The position numbers were made by a program, and so were the translations under genes. A stretch of 64,000 nucleotides of DNA from Brachionus rotundiformis (lineage: Eukaryota > Rotifera > Eurotatoria > Ploima > Brachionidae), in the NCBI GenBank assembly GCA_016802295.1, contig JAESIW010000162.1, positions 37,724 through 101,723 of the forward strand, read 5' to 3'. Under the pieces are notes generated by a model that ran no database searches, had not been told where the DNA came from, and saw only the letters and a list, made by a program, of their open reading frames with translations. The first letter of the stretch is position 1, and each line of letters starts with the position of its first letter. Positions 33,059-44,878 of this stretch are shown in pieces.

Positions 33059-33939
33059 TGGACGATTTGTTTTATCGAAAATTCGTATAATAGTCATTTT
33101 GGATTGTTTTGAAATAAACTTAAATGTTTGTGTTCGATATTGAAATTTTTTTTTCAATTTTATTAAATTTTTAAACTATTCATTAAATAATAATTATAAA
33201 TTTTATAATCAAAATACTTGACAAATTTGTTTTAATTGAGTAAATATTTTGAGTGTATTTTTTTAGTTAAATTAAAAAAATTGACTCAAAAATTTAATTA
33301 TTTAATTTAATTAAAAAATATGCTTCAAATTATTTACCTCAAGTAATTTTTTGTGATTTTTTATATTAATTTAAATTCATCAATCCTAAAAATATCTTAA
33401 ATCTTCTAGTTAATTAATAACTTGATCTTTTACTAAATCACTTAGCTCTAAATATATAAAAGTTTAATACAATTTAAAATAGGTTAATTTCTTAAACCAA
33501 TATCCTAAATATTTTTGATATTTTTGATAAAGCACCAATAGTTGCATGGTCTCGCTCAATATGTTAAGAACTTACCAAAATTGAATTTTTTAATTAATTA
33601 AATTCGATTTAAAAAAAATTGGATAAATTTAAAGTAAGCTGCTTCAAGAAAAAATACAATATTGAAAAAGATGGACTTATTTAAAACTGTAAAAACATTA
33701 GAAAATCTATACAATTTAATAGTATCAATTTTAGCTATCTTTTTTAATAGTCTTAATTCTTTCTCTAGCACCAGCTTCACCATCTCAGACTTTTCTTAAA
33801 CTTAAAAACTCTTTATACCATTCTACATCACCAAATAAGACTCTTAACATCTTCAAATATACTTTTTTAATTGAATAAAAGATATGTTCGAAGAGGATTA
33901 GGTCACTCTGTTCCATTGATTATTAGACTGGTCAATGAA
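33059..33939. other. Intergenic, nothing recognised
   Basis: AT-rich 3' flank of DNAJB11. A 61-codon minus-strand frame at 33598-33783 is Leu/Lys/Phe-rich and unconvincing as a gene. Confidence 0.55.
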
Positions 33940-34260
33940 AACTGATCAGAGGTTTCAAAACAAGATTCATCGGATGTCCAACTCGAATTGTAGAATTGGC
34001 ATCTTAACACATCTTTCTTCTTACTTCCGAAAAATATTTTCTTTATTGCCCACCTTTAGACAGTATGGAGCTGTATCAGCCTATTTAATTAAATCAACCT
34101 AAAGCTGCTTTGAATCCCGCAGTTGACTTAGATGCTACCATTTTTGATTTCTGATCTATTTACCATATCTCTAACCAGGTTTACCTTTTCTAGTCCATTC
34201 ACTAAATTGTAAATTTCAATGGAATCTCCTCTCACTCTTTTTTCACCCAACCTTATCAAT
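33940..34260 (-). mobile_element. LINE 3'-terminal fragment
   Basis: On the minus strand the frame LGEKRVRGDSIEIYNLVNGL followed by MVASKSTAGFKAALG matches the conserved C-terminus of CR1/jockey-like reverse transcriptases (KRRxRGDLIE.YK..NG ... SLNSFKAAL). Frame breaks lie between these pieces. A small, old 3' fragment. Confidence 0.6.
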
Positions 34261-34990
34261 ACCTGAATTGATAATTAATATATGGCATTTGATATTCTAA
34301 ACAGTCCGCAATCAAATCGGGTGTGATTTGATATGACTTTCTTACAAATAGTATGGATAAAAATTTGGAACACGCTTGGAAAGACAATTCGAAGACAATT
34401 ACATTTCTCAAGTCAGCTAATCCTTACTTGTTATCTTAACTTAAAAATGAACTAGGCTTGATTGGTCAATCAACCATTATTTAAAAAGATAAAGCAAAAA
34501 CTTTTTATTTCGAATTATTTTCAATTGTGGGATGTAAATGATAAAAAAATGACAAATCTAAATAAAAAACAAATCTGACTTAGAAAATAAGATAATTAAA
34601 TTTTAAATTTTTGCAACATACTGAACAAACCAAATGTACCATCATTTGACCTATTATACATATTAAATAATTTGGCTTTTATTTATGTATTAAAATTTTA
34701 TATCTTATTGCATTTTGGTTACTAAAGCAAAGAGTAAAATTTTTATCTTAATATTTTTATAGATAATTGATCCTCATTAAAGTCATAATTTTGATTATTT
34801 TAAGATTTAAATCTAATTCCAATAGTTTAAATACATTTAAATTAATTTTTATTATTGCAAAAATAATATTCTTTTTTTATTAAAATCATTTTTAAACTTC
34901 TGTTCTTAATTTCATAGGTGATTTTTGATAAAATTTAGGAAACTTATAAAAACAATATTTAAAAAAATTGATTTTTAAATTTTAGTCAAA
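34261..34990. other. Intergenic downstream of the lectin gene
   Basis: AT-rich, no gene seen. Confidence 0.55.
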
Positions 34991-37900
34991 TTAAAGAATA
35001 CTTTTTTTGCAGATATGGTTAGCTGAAATAGTGCAATTGGCAAGTTTCAGGCAAAACTCTGCATTTTGATAAGCAATCATTACACAATCTCCTGCATTGG
35101 GTTCTCCACTACACCAGTAGTAGCTATTCGCTGGCAAATTAGTATTATCGATCCATTTATAATCACTACCACTTTTATAAGCTCCGATCTAATATCTCTT
35201 CATTATATGATATGATATTTTTGACTTAAAATTACCCAAAAAGAACTTTGAGTTGGTAAGTCAGTCAGATAGCTCTGCAATAAATCAAATTCAGCATCAG
35301 AAGAGGCAACCAACAATTGTTCATTAGATGAACAACTAGAATTATTCCACGCACTACTACTTGAACTCCTTTTTAAGCAAATTGAATCTTGATAAAATTC
35401 ATATGCACCAGAACAATCAATGCATGAAGAAGTTCCTTGTGACCAGAAATAACTTGAATTTAATTTATTAATTTTTATCTATGTATTTTGGTATTAAATA
35501 CGTGCTTGGACACTGGCAAGTGTTTGACTGACATAAAAGAATTGTTGCACATTGGTTTGTCGAACTACATGCTTCCAAGATAGTTTTTCTTAAAACTTTT
35601 TAAATAAATCAAAACAAGAAAATCAACTTGATTTTGAAAACCTACCACAGTTGTTTAAACTTGAGTCAAAATAGTGAGTGCTGCTACATTCACAAGTACT
35701 GGAAGCCGAACAACTTAATCCTTTTGTATCGTCACAAGGTGAAGAACTACAATTTTCACCATTTAAGCTTTTGGCAGCTTAATTATTTAATTATTAAATT
35801 TTTTCTTCTTTTAAAAAAATTCAAATAAAAACTTACTACAAACAGATCCCGTAAGATAATACGAATCAGAACAACTAAATTTAATTTGCTTAGATATAAA
35901 ATAAATTCATTTACAGTCATCTAATTTTATGATCAGTTTTTTTCATATCCACTAGAAAAATCATAGCATGACCAAGTTCCTTGTGACCAAAAATAACTTG
36001 AATTTAATTTATTAATTTTTATCTATTTGTGTTTTGGTATTAAATACGAGTTTGGACACTGGCAAGTGTTTGACTGACATAAAAGAATTGTTGCACATTG
36101 GTCGGTTCATTATATGATATGATATTTTTGACTTAAAATTACCCAAAAAGAACTTTGAGTTGGTAAGTCTGTCAATAAACATGACTGCCAATTAACTCAG
36201 TATTATGAGTTAATTTGTGAAATTTTTTGAAAAAAAAAATTCAATTCAATTATTAAAAAAGTAAATTAATATTTTATGATGAATTTAAAGTAAAATAAGA
36301 TTTTTCTGGTACATAGTTCTATCGCCTTGAAGAAAAAGTTTTTTTTTAATTTCCATCCTAAGAGATAGATAAAAAATTGTAATCAGATTAGCTCCGTGGT
36401 ATTACTATTCTATTAGATTTATGATTAAATTTAATTCTAATAAATAGACAAATTCCGGACTTGGTGTCTTTTTTTTCTTAAAATAGTATGATAATTAAAA
36501 ATGGAAGTCATGATATTACCATTTAAAAATAATGTAAAAGAGACAGAAAGTTTTTGGATATAAAGAAGTTTGGGAAAGATGAGAAAAAAGTTGTTTTATT
36601 TTCTGATTAATAAATGTCACTTCCTTGATCTATTAATTTGATCTATCTACTAATTTTTCACTGATTATAATAATATTTTCATAATGATTTATTGTAAAAA
36701 TTGTTATTGATGAGAAATTTTTGACCAAAAGGCTTGAATAATTTTATTTAATTGTTTAGTTTTGATGCTTCCTTATCTTTTTCTTCTTTTTCTCTTTTTC
36801 TTGAATCAGTAAGTACTTGGTCAAGCTTTAGTTGTTACACTTTACTCCAATCTATCTATTCTAATTTTTATTTACTAAATATTTTATCTAATTTATCTCT
36901 ATCATTAATTTGATTTTTGGTCTTCCTTGACCACCAATCTGTGGTCAATCGAAAAATACTTTTTTATTGAAACAAAAATGGTATTAAAGCTTAAAGCAAC
37001 TGGACAAACTCAATCGAAATTTTATTTTTTTTATGAGCAGAAGTTATCGCAAAAAATATTTAAAAGCCTAATTTTAGCGAATATTTTTGAGCTTGATCAT
37101 TTAATTTGATCCAAAACTTCAATTTGCCAAGCTACCAGATCATTGATAATGAGATGACTGCAATTAAGCAAATTAGTGTTCTCACCCGCAAACTCCAGAG
37201 CTTGTGCAAGCAAAATTCTTTCCCAGTTCACATTGTGCTGAAAATGTACAAGTCGAGTTATAAGGTAATCTATTAACTTAATTTTAAATTTATAAAAAAA
37301 AAATTCCATGATTTTAGCAAAAATTTTTACCACACTTATTTAATGTTTGATCATAATACTGAGTTAATTGGCAGTCACACATATTGGCAACTGATGTAGC
37401 CTTAAAAAATTTAGGTATTAAATTAATTTACTTTTATCTTAAACTATCAAAATTACAGGACAGTTGCAGCCACTTGGCGAAGTAGAACAGAATAGACCTG
37501 TCGAATCGGCGCATTCACTTGTACTCGAACAGCTCTCTCCATACGATTTTCTCAATACTTAATCATTTTAATTATTGTTTAATTTTAATTTTTTCAAATA
37601 TCAAATAAAAATTTATCTCTTTACCACATTTAGATTCGGAAGAAATCCATATCAAACTTGAAGATCCACAGACACATATTCCATTAGAGCAATTAAGATT
37701 TTTTTCAGTATCACACATTCGATTTGAATCACAATTTTCATTATAGGTAGCATAATTTTTGGCTAAAAAAAATATAAGAGAAATAATAATTAAAATTTGT
37801 TTTTACCTAAAGTAGTGACAAGAATAGCAGCTAGGGCAGTAATTGCAAGCATAATGCCAATAAATCCCAAGAGAAATGAAAGCCATAGTGGCATTTTACA

Positions 37901-38157
37901 TTTAGAAGATTCTTGCAATTGTTCAAATTTATCACCTTCTACCTTGTACTTAAGAAAATAATAAAATAATAAAATTTTTTAATAAAATCGTTTATTAAAC
38001 TAACCTCTCCAACTAAAACAAACTCTTCTTTAGAATCTTTGAGAACTTTTTTAACTTTGGCTTGAGGATCGAACTCATAAAAGTCATCTTTGTCGGCTGA
38101 AGCTGACCAAATTTCTTGCTTTTTTGAAAAATCAGTAAAGTTTACTTTTTCATCCAT
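34991..38157 (-). CDS. Type II membrane C-type lectin with Cys-rich EB/EGF-like modules
   Basis: Eleven exons: 38157-38005, 37948-37807, 37762-37625, 37557-37457, 37400-37331, 37237-37186, 35874-35837, 35777-35646, 35595-35502, 35452-35236, 35188-34991; 445 codons (444 aa). An acidic cytoplasmic N-terminus of about 70 residues precedes one membrane helix (PLWLSFLLGFIGIMLAITAL) with no signal peptide, implying type II topology. Then come about five Cys-rich modules of the form C..SC..C...GL.C....CxC....YY......C (for example CSSTSECADSTGLFC and CSSSPCDDTKGLSC). A C-terminal C-type lectin-like domain includes SSFWIGAYKSGSDYKWID and a GEPNAGDC motif; the usual WND calcium motif is not evident. 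Probably a cell-surface recognition or adhesion receptor. Intron 6 is about 1.3 kb and contains a rearranged copy of the gene's own exons. Confidence 0.82.
35935..36190 (-). repeat. Fossil partial duplication of lectin exons inside intron 6
   Basis: 35970-36103 duplicates 35430-35560 (end of the last EB exon, the intron and the start of the CTLD exon) with high identity. 36108-36175 duplicates 35203-35270 (end of the first CTLD exon plus intron). The two pieces are joined directly, at about 36104, as expected at a tandem-duplication junction. The copy is broken: the CTLD frame ends in a stop after SSGYEKN. Further right, 36176-36200 is an inverted copy of part of exon 5 (37345-37372). Confidence 0.8.
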
Positions 38158-38764
38158 TTTAATTTTTAAAAAACTTTAATTCTTTTATTTAAAATAATTT
38201 AAAGATTTTATTGCAAAATTTATATATAATGAATCCTTAACCAAACATTATTTATTTAATATTTGAATATTTTTCTACATAAGCTTTAATTATTTATTTT
38301 TGTTTAAAATTAAAATATTTAAATTATTTTTTTTAATTTTTGATATTGATTTTAGACATTTTTTACTTTAGACACCTTGATTAGCCAGCTTTATCTTAAT
38401 TAAAAATTTAAATCATACTTATTTAAGAAATCAAATGTAAACACATACAAAACAATTTATTTAAAAGAATTAATTCAACATTTTTTTGAATTAAATACTT
38501 TATTTTTTGTATATTAAATTTTTTTCAAATATCTTTCTTTTTACATTTTAGGTAAACAATAAATGTTCTGTAAATCGAAAGACTTATTTTTTGAAATTTT
38601 AATTTTTTATGGAAAACTTTTTACTAAATAGAACAAAGTTTTTCAAAATTGATTAGTAATTTAAAAAATAATCAATTTTCTGAAATTTCGGTTTTGATAA
38701 AAATATAAATATTTAGTTTTAAGTTAATTTTTATAAAACAACTATTGAAATATACAGCAAATAT
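38158..38764. other. Intergenic upstream of the lectin gene
   Basis: AT-rich, no recognisable feature. Confidence 0.55.
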
Positions 38765-39340
38765 TCATGGACAAGATTCATTAAGGCATATATTTTTTCT
38801 TTTTTCGACCGCCTCTTGGGCGCTTAGTTTTAGAAAAAAAATTGGACCTCTTGGACGCTTTGATGGTTCGGCTTGATCTGTTAAATCATTTAATGCTGGT
38901 TGACTATCATTTGTTTCACTATTTGCTGTACCGGTAGTTGCTTGTGCTGATGTTGTTGGTCTATTAAACAATTTCGGATTTAAAGGACCAGCGGAGTTTC
39001 TTTCAAGAGCAGAAGAAGTCTACCCATTCTTGCGTTTTGTTCAATACCCAAATCTAAAGCTGGAAACTTGTCAAACTTGGTCAATTCGTAACTGATGCCG
39101 ATTACATGTTTGCAGATAAAGTGTTTTTTCCAATATTGACAAGAACATTTGCTCAATTCCCATACTAGTTCATTAATTTCTATGATCTTGAATGAATTGT
39201 TCCATAACACATATTATTGAAATGTAGAACAAGGACCATTTGAGTTCAAATAGTTTCTACAACCTTCTTTTGTTGCTTCATAATCAACTTTTGTTGACGA
39301 TACCATATATACAACTCTATTATCGTGTCTAAGCTTAACA
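38765..39340 (-). pseudogene. MULE transposase C-terminal remnant with SWIM finger
   Basis: The minus strand reads, from 39340 leftwards, VKLRHDNRVVYMVSS, then (39210-38980) ELVWELSKCSCQYWKKHFIC followed by KHVIGISYELTKF. This is a SWIM finger of pattern CxC...CxH. A frame shift separates it from a basic, Pro/Thr-rich tail (38971-38765). The organisation (SWIM, then basic or Gly/Arg tail) parallels 1544-1915, but the two are diverged. Stops and shifts show it is inactive; the catalytic domain is absent. No flanking inverted repeats are obvious. Confidence 0.65.
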
Positions 39341-39344
39341 ATGC

Positions 39345-40716
39345 GCTTGTTTTGTTTTGTTTAACTATTAATTAACACTTACATGTTGACAATTTTTTTA
39401 AATTAGACCTCAAAATCATTATTAAAAATCTGCTACATTAAAAAATAGATTAGCTGTTATATGAAATAATTTAGCTACTGAAAAAAATATTTTTTTTTAT
39501 TTCAATTAGCTATTTTGAAAAGTAAATTAGCTACTAGAAAAAATATATGCCATTCATTAAAGTTAATTATTTTGATTAGTGTAAATTTCAGTAAAAATTA
39601 GAAATAAAATTTTTTTATATAAAGTCTCAATTTTTATTTTCTCTTTTTATAAAAATTTTTTATTTTTTTATAAATATACTTGCTTCATTCTCTCACAATA
39701 GTCAAATTCACCATCTTAGAATATTTACAATTTCTAGTGACTATTTCTTTGGTACCAGATACTTTAATCCCACTTATTAATCAATCTCTAGGCACGGTCT
39801 TCTTTTCTTGTGGAGTTCCAAGTCCAATTATATTCACTCTGAAGGTAAATTGTTTAATCGTAGAGATTAAAAAAAACACTAAAACTCTAAAAGTAGTCTA
39901 CACTTCAAACAAAGAATATAATCACCAACAAATATATTTTGGATAATTTGGAATCATCGAATAAAAAAATCAATTTATGGAGATTTAGCTTTGAATTGTT
40001 TTGGTAATTCTGGACTTGGTCAAGATTTTTTATCGGCTTAAAGTTAATTCATTTTCAATGTTTTAAATTATTAAATATAAGTAAAATAACTATTACAAAA
40101 AAAATCAAAAAGCGAAAATTTTTGATAAAAAAATCAAAAACAACTTTTAATTTTTAGTAAGAACATATTTTTTAAATCTCAACCAATTATAGATAACATG
40201 TTATTATCTATAAATTTTGAGTTAAGTCCTAATTTGTCCAGATAACTATTAATTTCTCTTATATTAAAATTTTTAACTTTGATACTTATAAAAAATACAA
40301 ATTTGAATTTATATTAAGTGACTAGTTTTAATAATATTTTTTTTAACTTAGACTTATTTTTTAAACTGTATTAAATCTAAACCGATTATTAAATTTAGAA
40401 TTATAAACTTTGCTTTCTATTGCTAAAGAAAAAATTAAAAAATATTTACAAAATGAATTCTGATTATACATTTTAAATAGTCAATTTATTTTTTTAGGTT
40501 TAATCAATTAAAACCATTATAAAATAAAATCATCTTAAAGCTTAAGCTAAACAATTTCAAAATTTTGACTAATATTCCATCGAACATTTGTACATCAAAA
40601 TTAAAAAAAACATAATATGCAGAAAAAACTTTATTAAAAATTAATTAAAATTTTAAAATCTATTTTTAAAAAATCAACGACTATTTTCATAATTAAAAAT
40701 TAAAATACTAAAAATC
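39345..40716. other. Intergenic, nothing secure
   Basis: Downstream of PYCR. One plus-strand open frame at 39680-39946 begins without ATG and resembles no family I know. Otherwise AT-rich. Confidence 0.5.
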
Positions 40717-41835
40717 TTAATTCAATCTATTCAGTTCTTTGGCTCTATTTGCAGCTGTTTCGACACATTTGGCAAACGCATGTCGAACATTCAGCCTTTC
40801 CAATTCAGACAAGCCATAAATAGTAGTGCCACCAGGCGAGCTTATCTCTTCTTTTAAATTCATAACATGCTTGCCTTCATCTTTATTCAATTCATTAATG
40901 ATCATATTAGCCGAGCCAGCCATTGTTCTTGTGGCCAAACTAAGAGCCAACTGTCTGCTCATACCCATTTTGACAGCTCCCTCGGCCAAAGCATCCAAAA
41001 CCACACACATCTGGCAGATAAAAATAATTTTTTAAACTTAAACAATTTATTTAATGTTCATCTTTACATATGCCGGTCCTGATCCACTTAAGGCTGTGAC
41101 TACATTCATTAGATCTTCTTCAATTTCATCTTCACAGTAGCCTATAGATTCGAGTAATTTTTTGACCACCTGACCATCTTCTCTTGTAGCATTAGATCCT
41201 CTTGAATAAAGAGAAACACTTTGCTGTACCAAAGCGGCCAAATTAGGCATTATACGAACAACTCGGCTCTCTCTTGGTAAATGCTTGTAAATTTGGGAAA
41301 TTTAATTATAATTATTAAATAGATAACACAATTTAATTATACTTTTTCAATATTTTTAATTTGGATTCCAGCTGCCAGAGATATGATCAAATGTTCCTTT
41401 TTTATATAACTAGACACTTGATTTAAAAGTGAAGGTACATCTTTTGGTTTAACGCAGAGAAAAATAGTGCTGGCATTTTTTATAATATCTAAATTGTTTT
41501 CAGCGTAATTTATATTTAATTTCTTAAAATAGGATAAAAAATTTAATTAATTTTTATTGTTTTTTTAAAGAAATATTTACTTTAAATTTAGGACATCTTT
41601 CCTTCAAATATTTGAGGTATTCAAAATTTGCATCACTGGCGAAAATTTGTTCCGGGTTCACTTTATTTTGATCGATTAGGCCAAATATAATTGCTTGAGC
41701 GATTCGACCAGTGCCAAGAAAGCCCAGTTTCCAATCTCTGCTGTTTATAGATGAGTTTGAGTAGGAACGATTTTTGATGTTCTGGTTGGCCCAGAATCTG
41801 GTCACAGTGTAAAGCTGAACTTTTTTGAGAATCAT
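40717..41835 (-). CDS. PYCR: Pyrroline-5-carboxylate reductase
   Basis: Four exons, 41835-41581, 41522-41343, 41283-41068 and 41010-40717, 315 codons (314 aa). An N-terminal extension rich in Arg, Asn and Ser (TRFWANQNIKNRSYSNSS) looks like a mitochondrial presequence. The Rossmann motif GFLGTGRIAQAI follows, then IFLCVKPKDV, RVVRIMPNLAALVQQ, TALSGSGPAY and the C-terminal dimer domain signature ISSPGGTTIYGLSELE. It reduces 1-pyrroline-5-carboxylate to proline with NAD(P)H, the last step of proline synthesis. Most like PYCR1/2 because of the presequence; the paralogue is not resolved. Confidence 0.95.
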
Positions 41836-43746
41836 TTTATTTTTAGATTGAAAAAATCAACCTTTAAATAAAAATAGAATAGACATTTTCAAATATGCGG
41901 ATAGATAAGATAATATTTTATCAAATTAATCAAAAATTATAAACAATAATTGTAATCTTTTTAGATAAGATTAGAAATGACCCAGTTAAAAATTAATAAT
42001 CTTAATCTTTAAAATTCAAAGTTTTCAAAATCAAATATAAAGTTTAATTTAAAAAAAAGGAAAAAAAACTAAACTAATTGACGTAAAAATTTATTTAGAT
42101 GATGAAATTTTTATTTTTATTACGTATTTTAATAAATTGTCTTGATAAAGATGTCATGTTAACTTAATTAATCATGATCTAAATGAATGATTACACAAAA
42201 ATCAAATAAATATAAACCAAGTGCTTTCTTTTCTAAATTTAACTAAAAAAATTAAAACTTTTATACTTTTTTTTAAATTTAAAACAAGATTAAAATGTTT
42301 AAAAAAATTTAAATTTTATTATTTTTTATATTTCAGCTTTAATTTTTATATTTCAAAAAAGATAAATTTTTTAAAAAAATAATCGACGAAGGTAAAATGC
42401 AAAGCAAGAAGATGGGTCATAAGATTGGTGACTCTAGCCTTTGATGAAAAAGGACAATTGAATGGTAAAATCATGTGAATTTGTTGCAACATTTCCCATA
42501 CTGATTAAATTTTGAACAGACCTAGCCAGTACCAACTCTTTCAGTTGATTTTTGTCGAGTTATTACTTAAAACTGATTAAACTCTATGGCCCACTTAATC
42601 AGAGAACTGTATTTTTTTCATTCAATTTTGTTAAATTGGTAAGCTGGTTTTGTCATTTGTCCAGTTGAATCCTTCCTTACGCCACTTGAATTTTTGAATC
42701 TATCTGACGCGATCAACAATGGTTTCTTTACAGTGTTTAAGTTCCAATTCTTTTAATAGTTTTAAATTGGTTCTTTTTGGTTCAAAATTTTCTATCTGAC
42801 AGTAGGGTTAAATAAAGCAATTTTGAGGTTACTTGGTTATCTGAGATGGTTTTACTAACTCGAAAAATATCCAAAGAAAAAGTTTACAAATAGGTTACCA
42901 AAACTTCAGTCAAAGGATTAATCTGTATTTGAATATGTGCCTTTTGCATCTATCGTTGGGACAATTAAGCTGAGAGCAATTTATTAAGATTTAAAAATTT
43001 TGAATTTTTCGAATTCAAATATTTTATAAAAATCCTTATTAAATTAAAAAATTTTCTTATTCTATTTTTTGATAAAATTTTGAAAATTTGCTTCACTTAA
43101 AAAATTTCTCCCATCTTTGGTGTTTTGATTTTGAAGTGCGTTTAAAGCCACACTGATAGTCATTCAGACAGGATATTTGGCCACCTTATAGAACTCATTA
43201 TTAAATATCTTTTCTCACCGCCCGACGCCCATCATTTAAAGGCTTTTTTTGGCAAATATTTCTAAAGTAAAGAAACAATTTACTGAGAATTGAGCTGAAA
43301 ACCTATAAAATTTCTTAGCACAAGACATCCAGAATGGTTCACTCTGAAAAGCTAAAACTTAAAAAACATTTTTTCGTACATTAAAGAATTATAAACTTAA
43401 AAATAATTTAAATTTTTTCTTGAAAATGATGATAACATTTGTCTTTTGATTGATTTTGGGGAATAATGACAAAGTGGTTCTAATTGACCTGTTTTGCGTT
43501 CAAAAGGATATGCAGCTATGCACTCCCCGAGTTATCTTTTCATATCATCAGTATAAGTTTTCATTTAAAGGAATATCAATATACGAAAATTTTTTAAATT
43601 AATATTTATTAGAAAATATTAAAAATTTAGGTCCGAAACTTTAATTAACATTTGTTGTTAATTTACAAATATATCTGAGAGCAAAAAATTTTACTTAAAC
43701 AAACTTGTAATGATTAATAATTTTTGATAATAAGAAATTTAATTGT
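41836..43746. other. 1.9 kb intergenic, slightly less AT-rich, no gene identified
   Basis: The part from about 42390 to 43560 is visibly less AT-rich than typical spacer here and may be decayed mobile-element sequence, but I could not identify RT, integrase or transposase motifs in any frame. Confidence 0.4.
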
Positions 43747-44700
43747 TTAATTTAAATTTATAGAATCAATAAAAATCATCGACGAATTTCTTATGAAATC
43801 TTCAGAATCAACCAGGTCGCGGCATAGCACAACTTTTGACTGCTTTTCGTTCAGGATATTACTTAGGCCAGCTGGTGAAATTTCATATAATGATTGCATT
43901 ACACTTAAAAATACAATCTAATAATAAAATATAATTAAATAATTGAAGATCAGTTTACGTGTTAGGATCACAATTTTTGTTAGCCACAATGGATGCTGAC
44001 TTTTTAAGCTGGTCAATCAAAGTCTCGCATAAAACTTGATTTGGCCTGTCATTAGCATAATCCAGAAGATCCTTATACAAGGCTTTAGTTTCAGACAAAA
44101 AATCTTTGAGTAAAAAGATAAGTTTAATTGATGACTTGAAGTAATTAAAACTAAAAGCCTCATATTCTCTCTTTTTTATTTTTTGATAGAGATGATTTTT
44201 AATTTCTGGTTTCAAATCACTAGTTAATAAATCAATTAATCTATTTAATAAATCTGCCAAAGAAAGTTTTATTTCTTTTTGATTATTGGACTCTTGAAAT
44301 TCTTAATTAATTAAGTTTTTTTTTTGATTAAATAATTTTTAAGTTACGTGAAGTGGCAGATTCAAGGAACATTTGGTAAATCTCAAGCAAACAGTCATCA
44401 AACATTATGCTGTTGTGGTTTATTACTTTTAGCCGATCATGAGCAACTTTGAGCGGATCACCCTGATTATACAAATTATCAAAGCTAAAAATTTATTATT
44501 TAAATAAATTAATAAAAATTATTTCTTTTTATTCACTAGTTATAAATGTAATTTAAAGGATCTTTGGGTTGGTGATGTAACAGAGAATCCATCAAATTAG
44601 TCAGAATGGTTTTAACATTCTTTTTTTCGAGGAAGACTTTGTCCGATTCTGGTTTGTCAACCTGTTGGTTTAACTTAACGCCACCAGCAGGCTTGTTCAT
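43747..44700 (-). CDS. Uncharacterised four-exon protein, 266 aa
   Basis: Four exons, 44700-44537, 44484-44348, 44301-43959 and 43903-43747, sum 267 codons, all GT-AG. Mostly helical. The N-terminal half contains ILTNLMDSLLHHQPKDPLNY followed by IYNYFDNLYNQ and a helix ending LKVINHNS. This is loosely reminiscent of the RIIa-like region of tubulin polyglutamylase subunit TPGS1 (helix, then RP.DP..F...YF, then HHS), but the match is too weak to name it. The C-terminal half has no recognised motif. No signal peptide or TM. It starts 178 bp downstream of the WWOX stop on the same strand. Confidence 0.68.
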
Positions 44701-44878
44701 TTTTCTAGAGTTTTTTAAATTTTAATTTTCCCAATTCTGAACCCAATAGTTTTGATTCTCATTTGGTTACCATGGTAACTAATTTTCAAAATTTTCTTAA
44801 CATGTTTTAAATTTTTTATTGAAAAATAATAAATCAATAAATTTAAAAAAAATTGTTTCTATAAAATAATTTAAAAAA

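Noticed and set aside
32547..33143. 198-codon DNAJB11 frame read through to 33143
   Set aside because: The frame passes a perfect GTAAGT donor at 32941. Splicing to 33003 gives the conserved C-terminus and family length.
37109..37182. Possible 28 bp micro-intron after lectin exon 6
   Set aside because: A 28 bp intron is far below the window's 50-60 bp norm. Joining exon 6 to 35874 instead restores phase and the Cys-module pattern.
39680..39946. 88-codon plus-strand frame
   Set aside because: No ATG start and no recognisable motif; insufficient for a gene call.
42390..43560. Possible Gypsy/BEL retroelement remnant
   Set aside because: Sl lower A+T content caught my eye, but no RT, RNase H or integrase motif could be read in any frame.
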